Made by a program: the position numbers and the translations under genes. From NCBI GenBank assembly GCA_963634795.1, contig CAVHDO010000048.1, positions 1 to 10,386 on the forward strand: a stretch of 10,386 nucleotides of DNA, written 5' to 3'. The stretch comes from UBA1822 sp963634795 (GTDB taxonomy: Bacteria > Bacillota > Negativicutes > Veillonellales > Dialisteraceae). Of this stretch, positions 5,571 to 10,386 are shown piece by piece. A model generated the notes under the pieces. That model saw only the letters and a list, made by a program, of their open reading frames with translations. It ran no database searches and was not told the DNA's origin. Every line of letters begins with the position of its first letter. The first letter of the stretch is position 1.

Positions 5571-6696
5571 CACGCGGAAGGAATCGGTTTCCGGCAAAAA
5601 AACGATTGTCGTCAAGGTGGGGACGAGCTCAATCACGCATCCGGACGGGAAAATCAAATTCCGTTTCATCGATCATTTGGCGCGGCAAATTTGCGATCTG
5701 GTGAATGACGGGCGGCAGGTGGTGCTGGTGACATCCGGCGCGATTGGGGTCGGGTTTCCTCTCTTGGGATTTGCCGAGCGGCCGACGCTTTTGTGCGAGA
5801 AACAGGCGGCGGCGGCGGTCGGGCAGGGCATTTTGATGAATGCGTACGAGCGTTCGTTTCAGGATTACGGGCGGCACGTGGGGCAGGTGCTGCTGACGAA
5901 GGGCGATTCGCTGAATCCCCGGCGCTACATGTACGCACGCGGCATGATTCGCGCGCTTTTGGAAACGGGCGCGATTCCGGTCATCAATGAGAATGACGCG
6001 GTGGCGGCCGACGAGCTGAAGATTGGCGACAACGACACGCTGTCCGCGACGGTCGCGAGCATTGCGGATGCGGATCTTTTGATTTTGCTTTCGGATGTGG
6101 AAGGGCTTTACGATAAAAATCCGGCGACGAACGAGGACGCGAAACTGCTTCCGGAGGTGGCGCATTTTTCGCGCGATTTGATTCGCCTCGCGGAAGGACC
6201 GGGGACGAAGAGCGGCACGGGCGGAATGTACACGAAGCTTCTCGCGGCGGAAATTTGCGTGCGCTCCGGGATTGATATGGTCATTGCGCGGAGCGACACG
6301 CCGCAGGTGCTGTACCGCATTCTGGACGGGGAGCCGGTCGGGACGTTTTTCCGTGCCGATACGGTGCATCCGCAGTTGAAGCGTCGCGAGATTATCATCG
6401 GCGCGGGGATTGGCGGGAAAATTTTTGTCGATGCCGGCTGCCGCGACGCGATTCTCCACAAAGGTTCCAGTCTGCTCCCGGTCGGGATTGTCGGGACGGA
6501 AGGAAACTGGGCGGAGGGCGACATTGTGTCCGTTTATTGCGGTAAAGAAGAATTGGCACGCGGGATTGCGCATTACGGGAAAGAAGACACGGCGAAACTT
6601 TCGGGCTGCCACACGGCGGAAATGGCGGCGCGTCTCGGCACGGTGGCGCCGTACGATACGGTGATTCATCGGGATAATTTGTACGTCTTGCATTAG
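5554..6696 (+). CDS. proB: Glutamate 5-kinase, first step of proline synthesis
   Basis: ProB phosphorylates glutamate with ATP to glutamyl-5-phosphate. The 380-residue protein has an amino-acid-kinase domain, with VKVGTSS (20-26), VTSGAIGVG (59-67), INENDAV (144-150), GDNDTLSA (158-165), SDVEGLY (190-196) and GTGGM (221-225). A C-terminal PUA domain (about 290-380) is present, as in the two-domain bacterial form. The ATG at 5554 is preferred over an in-frame 5518 because AAGGAGGAG (5535-5543) lies 10 nt upstream; it overlaps yhbY by 17 nt, which implies translational coupling. Its pathway partner proA is displaced 389 bp downstream by a repeat-rich spacer. ProB is usually feedback-inhibited by proline; the sequence does not show whether that holds here. 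Confidence 0.96.
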   Translation: MSSQDSTRKESVSGKKTIVVKVGTSSITHPDGKIKFRFIDHLARQICDLVNDGRQVVLVTSGAIGVGFPLLGFAERPTLLCEKQAAAAVGQGILMNAYERSFQDYGRHVGQVLLTKGDSLNPRRYMYARGMIRALLETGAIPVINENDAVAADELKIGDNDTLSATVASIADADLLILLSDVEGLYDKNPATNEDAKLLPEVAHFSRDLIRLAEGPGTKSGTGGMYTKLLAAEICVRSGIDMVIARSDTPQVLYRILDGEPVGTFFRADTVHPQLKRREIIIGAGIGGKIFVDAGCRDAILHKGSSLLPVGIVGTEGNWAEGDIVSVYCGKEELARGIAHYGKEDTAKLSGCHTAEMAARLGTVAPYDTVIHRDNLYVLH

Positions 6697-6699
6697 GCC

Positions 6700-6727
6700 G
6701 TTATCCGTTGACCGTTGACCGTTGACC
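6700..6727 (+). repeat. Heptanucleotide tandem repeat GTTGACC (left array)
   Basis: GTTATCC is followed by three exact copies of GTTGACC, starting 4 bp after the proB stop codon. Read on the minus strand the unit is GGTCAAC, one base from the GGTGAAC unit of the array at 7021-7048, so the two arrays flank the spacer in near-inverted orientation. Confidence 0.9.
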
Positions 6728-6780
6728 GGGCGTGATTGGGGTTTGTGTCATGCGGTGGTGGGCGCTTTTGGTATTTGAAA

Positions 6781-6830
6781 GGCTTGTTGAGGCTTGTGAA
6801 TGCTTGATGAGGCTTGAAAAGGCTTGATGG
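6781..6830 (+). repeat. 10-bp tandem repeat, five GGCTTGNNNN units
   Basis: Five consecutive decamers with GCTTG in register (GGCTTGTTGA, GGCTTGTGAA, TGCTTGATGA, GGCTTGAAAA, GGCTTGATGG). The period is close to one helical turn, so the units face the same side of the DNA. Confidence 0.9.
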
Positions 6831-6862
6831 CGTGAGCGCTTGGGTTTCATGCTGTTTGAAAT

Positions 6863-6909
6863 GCTTAAAAGCTTGAAAAAGCTTGAAAAAGCTTGAAAAG
6901 GCTTGATGG
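6863..6909 (+). repeat. 10-bp tandem repeat, second GCTTGAAAAA array
   Basis: GCTT recurs at 6863, 6871, 6881, 6891 and 6901; the last four are exactly 10 bp apart (GCTTGAAAAA twice, GCTTGAAAAG, GCTTGATGG). The final GCTTGATGG matches the end of the first array at 6822-6830, so both arrays lead into the same longer repeat. Confidence 0.9.
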
Positions 6910-6945
6910 AGTGTGAGCGCTTTGGCTTTCATGCGGCATGAGGAA

Positions 6946-6983
6946 CGGTAAACGGATCACGGACAACGGAAGACCGTTTACCG
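6946..6983. repeat. 10-bp inverted repeat in the proB-proA spacer
   Basis: CGGTAAACGG (6946-6955) is the exact reverse complement of CCGTTTACCG (6974-6983), with an 18-nt loop. It could form an RNA hairpin in a proB-proA transcript. No T run follows, so it is not a standard terminator. Confidence 0.7.
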
Positions 6984-7020
6984 AGTGTGAGCACTTTGCT
7001 TTTCATGCGTCATAAAAGAC

Positions 7021-7048
7021 GGTAAACGGTGAACGGTGAACGGTGAAC
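7021..7048 (+). repeat. Heptanucleotide tandem repeat GGTGAAC (right array)
   Basis: GGTAAAC is followed by three exact copies of GGTGAAC, mirroring the structure (one variant plus three exact copies) of the left array at 6700-6727 on the opposite strand. Confidence 0.9.
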
Positions 7049-7085
7049 GGACCACGGACAGCGGAAAACGGAGAAAGGAGAGGAC

Positions 7086-8339
7086 ATGACTGAAGAGGAA
7101 TTGAGGGCGCTGGGGCGGGCGGTTAAGGTCGCTGCCGGTGATTTGGCGCGCCTTTCGGAAGAAGAAAAAAATCATATTTTATCAGCCATCGCCGATGCGC
7201 TCGAAAAGAAGGAAGAAGCGCTGCTGGCGGCCAATGCGAAAGACATCGAAAAAGCGCCGGAGTACGGCCTGTCCGCGGCCATGACCGAGCGCCTCACCGT
7301 TTCCAAAAAACGCATCGCGGAAATGGCGGAGGGACTTCGGCAGCTCGTCAAATTGGACGATCCCTGCCATAAAATTTTGTCGCGGCGCGTCTTGCCAAAC
7401 GGATTGGAACTCATCCAAGAAACCGTGCCTTTCGGCGTCATTGCGATGATTTACGAATCGCGGCCCAATGTCACGGTCGACGCGGCGGCGCTTTGCATCA
7501 AGAGCGGAAACGCCTGCATTCTGCGCGGCGGAAAAGAAGCGCATTTCACGAATGCCGCGCTGACGGAATTGATTCAGGACATTTTGGAGAAACACGGCGT
7601 CCGAAAAGAAGCCGTTTCCTCCGTTTTGGATCCGAATCGCGCGCTGATGAATACGCTTCTTTCGATGAAAGAGTCCGTCGATCTGGCCATTCCCAGAGGC
7701 GGCGCCAAACTCATTCGTTTCGTGACCGAGACGGCGCGCGTGCCCGTGATTGAGACCGGGAGCGGTATTTGCCATACTTATATCGACAAAGCCGCGGACC
7801 CGGCCAAAGCGGTGGCGATTGCCGTCAACGCCAAGACGCAGCGCCCGTCCGTCTGCAACGCGATGGAAACGCTCCTGATTCACAAAGACATCGCGCCGAC
7901 CATCCTGCCGGAGCTGTTTTCCGCGCTTCGTGCCAAGGGCGTCGAAATTCGCGGCGACGAAGCCATCTGCGCACTGGATGGAAACGCGGCGAAAGCGACG
8001 GAAGAAGATTGGGCGACGGAATACGGCGATTTGATTCTGTCCGTGCGCGTCGTGGCCGACGTCGAGGAAGCGGCGGCGCATATCGCCCGATACGGCACGA
8101 AGCATTCCGAGTGCATCGTTTCCGAAGACAAAGAAGCCATCCGCTGGTTCATGAATGCGGTGGACGCCGCTTGCGTGTATGCGAATGCGTCCACGCGTTT
8201 CACCGACGGATTTGAATTCGGACTGGGCGCGGAAATCGGAATCAGCACGCAGAAACTTCACGTGCGAGGTCCCGTCGCGCTCGCGCCGCTGGTGACGTAC
8301 AAATACAAAATTTTCGGAAACGGACAGATTCGCGGATGA
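7086..8339 (+). CDS. proA: Glutamate-5-semialdehyde dehydrogenase (gamma-glutamyl phosphate reductase)
   Basis: ProA reduces glutamyl-5-phosphate with NADPH to glutamate semialdehyde, which cyclises and goes to ProC for proline. The 417 residues match the family length. Landmarks are VPFGVIAMIYESRPNVTVDA (114-133), KSGNACILRGGKE (139-151), the catalytic cysteine C257 within QRPSVCNAMET, TRFTDGFEFGLGAEIGIST near 370-390 and the C-terminal GPVALAPLVTYK. AAAGGAG (7074-7080) lies 5 nt before the ATG and derives from the edge of the spacer repeats. proB precedes it by 389 bp, so the pair may be co-transcribed through the repeats or proA may have its own unseen promoter. Its stop overlaps the next short ORF by 4 nt (ATGA). 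Confidence 0.97.
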   Translation: MTEEELRALGRAVKVAAGDLARLSEEEKNHILSAIADALEKKEEALLAANAKDIEKAPEYGLSAAMTERLTVSKKRIAEMAEGLRQLVKLDDPCHKILSRRVLPNGLELIQETVPFGVIAMIYESRPNVTVDAAALCIKSGNACILRGGKEAHFTNAALTELIQDILEKHGVRKEAVSSVLDPNRALMNTLLSMKESVDLAIPRGGAKLIRFVTETARVPVIETGSGICHTYIDKAADPAKAVAIAVNAKTQRPSVCNAMETLLIHKDIAPTILPELFSALRAKGVEIRGDEAICALDGNAAKATEEDWATEYGDLILSVRVVADVEEAAAHIARYGTKHSECIVSEDKEAIRWFMNAVDAACVYANASTRFTDGFEFGLGAEIGISTQKLHVRGPVALAPLVTYKYKIFGNGQIRG

Positions 8340-8512
8340 TGCCGACGCGCGAAAAATTGTCCTTCGCCTATAAATGCAAATGGTGGATTTTCTATCACAC
8401 GAAATCCCTCAAAGGGCGCTACGAGCTCTATCATTTTCTGGAGTGGCTGCTGGCGATGGGCGTCGCGATGGCAATTTTGGAAGGAGTGTTGACTTGGTGG
8501 CAGAACGGATAG
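8336..8512 (+). CDS. Short single-membrane-span hypothetical protein between proA and nadD
   Basis: An ORF of 58 codons begins at the ATG overlapping the proA stop (ATGA, 8336-8339) and ends at TAG 8510-8512, overlapping the nadD start. The protein is basic and aromatic at the N-terminus (KCKWWIFYHTKSLKGRYE, about 13-30), with a hydrophobic stretch about 32-54 (HFLEWLLAMGVAMAILEGVL) that could span the membrane once; five of the 58 residues are tryptophan. It has no good Shine-Dalgarno of its own, so translation would depend on coupling from proA. It exactly fills the gap between proA and nadD without a stop, which favours a real gene. I do not recognise a family, and function is unknown. Confidence 0.6.
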   Translation: MMPTREKLSFAYKCKWWIFYHTKSLKGRYELYHFLEWLLAMGVAMAILEGVLTWWQNG

Positions 8513-9108
8513 GCGTCTTCGGTGGGTCTTTCAATCCCATTCACATGGGGCATCTGGTCATTGCGGAGGAAGCGCGCCAAGTGTTTCGCCTTTCGCACGT
8601 GATTTTCATTCCGACGGGCGACACGCCGGGGAAAATTCTTCGCGGCGACATTACGAAACAAAATCGCTACGACATGGTTAAGCTGGCGATTTCCGGAAAC
8701 GATCGCTTTCGCGTGTCCGACATCGAAATCAAACGCGAGGGTCCCTCCTACACCGTCGACACGATACACGAGCTGAAAAAAATCTATCCGGCGGGGACCG
8801 AATTTTATTTCATCGCCGGGACGGACGCGATAGCCGACCTTCCGACATGGAAATACAATGACGAACTCTTGGCCTCCTGCGATTTCATTTGCACGAGCCG
8901 TGCCGGCAGCGAAGAACGCGTGAAATCGGCCATGCGCTACTTCGGCGAAATCGGAGAGAAAAAAATCCATTTCCTGCGCACGCCCGAGCTGGAAATTTCC
9001 TCCACGGCGCTTCGTCGTCTCCTGCGCGAGGCTCGCTCCGTGCGCTATCTCATCCCGGATGCCGTCATCGAGTACATTCGGGCGCATCATTTATACACGA
9101 CCATTTGA
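8497..9108 (+). CDS. nadD: Nicotinate-nucleotide adenylyltransferase (NAD synthesis)
   Basis: NadD joins nicotinate mononucleotide and ATP to deamido-NAD. From GTG 8497 the protein has 203 residues, the usual size. It begins MAERIGVFGGSFNPIHMGHL, with the nucleotidyltransferase signature GGSFNPIH and HMGH (16-19). ISSTALRRLL near residue 170 is the second signature (usually ISSTxIR). PTWKYNDELL resembles the family's LPTWKxxxEL substrate region. AAGGAG (8481-8486) lies 10 nt before GTG 8497 and 7 nt before an in-frame TTG 8494; either could be the start, and the ATG at 8374 is rejected because it adds unrelated residues. The start overlaps the short upstream ORF. nadD-yqeK adjacency is conserved in Bacillota. 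Confidence 0.95.
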   Translation: MAERIGVFGGSFNPIHMGHLVIAEEARQVFRLSHVIFIPTGDTPGKILRGDITKQNRYDMVKLAISGNDRFRVSDIEIKREGPSYTVDTIHELKKIYPAGTEFYFIAGTDAIADLPTWKYNDELLASCDFICTSRAGSEERVKSAMRYFGEIGEKKIHFLRTPELEISSTALRRLLREARSVRYLIPDAVIEYIRAHHLYTTI

Positions 9109-9119
9109 AAGGAACGGAC

Positions 9120-9725
9120 ATGGACTTTCATCGCATTGTGAAAGATTTGGAAACGCGGCTCACGAAGAAACGTTTCCGTCACACGGAGGGCGTCGCGGAG
9201 AGCGCGAAAAATCTGGCGCTTCGCTACGGCGCGGACCCGAATACGGCGGAGCTGGCGGGCTGGGTGCACGATTGCATGAAACACGAGAAACTTCCCGTCA
9301 TGCAAGCGCTCGTTTCCGAAGAAGCCGAGGTACTTGGCGGCTATCCCATCGACGAATGGATGCTGGAAAGCGCGAATTTGCTCCACGGACCGGCCGGCGC
9401 CGCTTTCGCTCACAAACATTACGGCATCCAAAATCCGGAAATTCTGTCCGCCGTCGCTTGCCATACGACGGGAAAGCCCGGCATGAAACTCTTGGACAAG
9501 ATTCTGTTTCTGGCGGATTACATCGAGCCGAATCGGGATTTTTCGGGCGTGGAAGACATCCGCCGCGCCGCCGGGAAAGATTTGGATTGGGCGTGCCTCG
9601 TCGCCTATGACGACACCATTGCCCACTTGGCCGACGAGCACGAATATTTGCATCCGCTCACGATAGACGGGCGAAACGATTTGCTGCTGCGTTACGAAGA
9701 ATCGCACAAGGACGACAAAGCATGA
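9120..9725 (+). CDS. yqeK: YqeK-family HD-domain hydrolase (probable Ap4A hydrolase)
   Basis: YqeK proteins are HD-domain metallohydrolases; characterised members in Gram-positive bacteria split diadenosine tetraphosphate symmetrically to two ADP. The 201 residues include metal ligands in order: H21 (RHTEGV), H50-D51 (VHDCMKH), H89 (LLHGPAGA), H115 (ACHTTGKPGM) and D133 (FLADYIEPNRDF). RRAAGKDLDWA and the C-terminal LHPLTIDGRND complete the family pattern. The ATG at 9120 has AAAGGAA just upstream and follows nadD by 11 nt. The stop overlaps the next ATG by 4 nt (ATGA), showing coupling to the LCP gene. Confidence 0.94.
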   Translation: MDFHRIVKDLETRLTKKRFRHTEGVAESAKNLALRYGADPNTAELAGWVHDCMKHEKLPVMQALVSEEAEVLGGYPIDEWMLESANLLHGPAGAAFAHKHYGIQNPEILSAVACHTTGKPGMKLLDKILFLADYIEPNRDFSGVEDIRRAAGKDLDWACLVAYDDTIAHLADEHEYLHPLTIDGRNDLLLRYEESHKDDKA

Positions 9726-10386
9726 GACGCACACGCATTCGATACAAGAAATTGTTTTTCTGTCTGCTTCTTTTGGCGGCTCTCCTGTACGGCATCTTCT
9801 GGGGCATCGCCACCGCGTTGACCCGGTGGAGCTCGCCGGGGACGGGCGCCGACGGGGAATCGACGGAATACTATTTGCTTCTGGGACTCGGAAAAGAACC
9901 GCCGGACGAGGCAGCGGCCATCTGGCTCATGGCGTACAATCAGAAAATCAAGGAAATGTATTTCATCGCGCTGCCGGAATGCACGAGAATCAGCGCCGAA
10001 GACGAGCCGATTCTTCTCTTGGGAAGCGAATATAAAAACGGCGCCGAGCGATTGGTTTCCGCCGTCGAAAATGTATTGCACATCCGCATCAAGCACTACG
10101 CCGTCTTCGACGAGACGACCTTTGCCAATTTGATAGGAAACGGAAATCCGCTCGAAATGTATGTGGAAAAAAATATGAGCCACAAGGACCGCGACGGGCG
10201 CGCGGACATTTCCCTTAGGCAAGGCGTGCAGGTGCTCGACGGCGAGAGTGCTTTTGCCTATATGCGCTTTATGGACAATGGCGAAGATGAAATCGGGCGC
10301 ATTCGTCGCGGGCAGCGCCTGATTAAATCGTTCCTGGCGGCGCAGAGAGGAAATTCCAAGCTGCACAATCGTTTCACATTGCAATT
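9722..10386 (+). CDS. LytR-CpsA-Psr (LCP) family protein, divergent, cut by the window end
   Basis: LCP proteins are membrane-anchored enzymes that transfer glycopolymers such as teichoic acids or capsule from lipid carriers to peptidoglycan; in this neighbourhood they are often misnamed LytR transcriptional regulators. The visible 221 residues have a basic start (MRRTRIRYKK), one membrane span (about 11-31) and an extracellular LCP domain from about 50. The best-matching part is ADISLRQGVQVLDGESAFAYMR (161-182), then GRIRRGQRLIKSF (192-204). Residues that bind the pyrophosphate and metal in known LCP enzymes look changed: the usual PRDT reads PECT (85-88), and the usual ADT of the first motif reads AAA or AAI (64-67). 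It may not be an active ligase. Translation is coupled to yqeK by an ATGA overlap. The C-terminus is beyond the window. Confidence 0.85.
   Translation, partial: MRRTRIRYKKLFFCLLLLAALLYGIFWGIATALTRWSSPGTGADGESTEYYLLLGLGKEPPDEAAAIWLMAYNQKIKEMYFIALPECTRISAEDEPILLLGSEYKNGAERLVSAVENVLHIRIKHYAVFDETTFANLIGNGNPLEMYVEKNMSHKDRDGRADISLRQGVQVLDGESAFAYMRFMDNGEDEIGRIRRGQRLIKSFLAAQRGNSKLHNRFTLQ

Larger units (their letters stand above)
6909..7071 (+). repeat. Two copies of a longer spacer repeat, the second expanded by heptamers
   Basis: The 31-bp heads at 6909-6939 and 6983-7013 match at 27 of 31 bases by eye. Both continue with a short linker, CGGTAAACGG, then AYCACGGACARCGGAA. The second copy has three extra GGTGAAC heptamers between the CGGTAAAC and the ACCACGG parts, which accounts for most of its greater length. 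Confidence 0.8.
6697..7085. repeat. 389-bp proB-proA spacer made of nested short repeats
   Basis: No convincing gene lies here; the minus-strand reading frame is low-complexity and follows the repeat periods. Contents in order: 7-bp tandem repeats (6700-6727), a 25-31-bp motif ending CATGCGG or a variant, seen four times (6730-6755, 6830-6854, 6909-6939, 6983-7013), two 10-bp GCTTGA arrays (6781-6830, 6863-6909), a CGGTAAACGG/CCGTTTACCG hairpin (6946-6983) and a second 7-bp array (7021-7048). The last repeat unit runs into the proA Shine-Dalgarno. I see no T-box, no obvious promoter and no terminator. Confidence 0.85.

Noticed and set aside
6708..6750. TTGACC hexamers as -35 boxes of a proA promoter
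   Set aside because: They resemble TTGACA, but no plausible -10 lies 16-18 bp downstream of any copy; the hexamers arise from the heptamer repeat.
6693..6932. Minus-strand 79-codon ORF in the proB-proA spacer
   Set aside because: Its composition (repeating Phe-Lys-Ala-Phe) follows the 10-bp repeats, it has no clear Shine-Dalgarno and no recognisable domain; it is an artefact of the repeats.
6988..7016. TGAGCA-17-CATAAA as a proA promoter
   Set aside because: Only 3/6 and 4/6 matches, within repeated sequence; too weak to call.
6697..7085. CRISPR array or T-box leader before proA
   Set aside because: Repeats are 7-10 bp and contiguous, with no unique spacers of constant length; no T-box consensus or specifier hairpin with terminator is visible.
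6978..7175. Minus-strand 65-codon ORF over the GGTGAAC array and the proA start
   Set aside because: The protein is mostly the translated heptamer repeat and it overlaps the well-supported proA.
8374..8496. Longer nadD N-terminus from the ATG at 8374
   Set aside because: The added residues do not resemble NadD, and a good Shine-Dalgarno (8481-8486) points to the start at 8494 or 8497.

Overview
The window is a block of chromosomal housekeeping genes, all on the + strand, from a Bacillota-type bacterium of roughly 50% GC. The gene set and order (Obg with its C-terminal OCT domain, a YhbY RNA-binding protein, ProB, ProA, NadD, YqeK, LCP protein) match the Bacillus yqeI-nadD-yqeK neighbourhood. 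The inserted proBA pair is an arrangement I associate with Negativicutes (Selenomonas, Veillonella, Megasphaera and Dialister relatives). That class-level guess rests on gene order only and is moderate.

Layout. 1-248 is a leader region: an apparent terminator (41-72), then a 159-bp palindromic MITE-like element (74-232) flanked by a TTA duplication, ending against the priA Shine-Dalgarno. 249-3732 carries priA, mazG and an HU gene, closed by a strong terminator (3751-3782). A near-consensus promoter inside mazG probably feeds the HU gene. 3783-3988 holds a probable second, decayed end of the MITE family, a 12-bp palindrome, and a duplicated 26-bp promoter cassette that drives obg. 3989-6696 is obg, yhbY and proB, tightly packed or overlapping. 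6697-7085 is a 389-bp gap made almost wholly of nested short repeats, splitting proB from proA. 7086-10386 is proA, a short unlisted membrane ORF, nadD, yqeK and a 3'-truncated LCP-domain gene, joined by 4-nt overlaps or short gaps.

Functionally the genes cover replication restart (PriA), nucleotide-pool cleaning (MazG), nucleoid architecture (HU), ribosome assembly (Obg, YhbY), proline synthesis from glutamate (ProB, ProA), NAD synthesis (NadD), Ap4A turnover (YqeK) and cell-envelope polymer attachment (LCP). I see no phage, CRISPR, defence or secondary-metabolite system, and no tRNA or rRNA. The novelty lies in the non-coding architecture (the MITE against priA, the repeat-packed proB-proA spacer, the duplicated obg promoter, the intragenic mazG promoter). 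It also lies in three proteins with altered key residues: PriA with DEEY in motif II, MazG with a degenerate second domain, and an LCP protein lacking the usual acidic and arginine residues.
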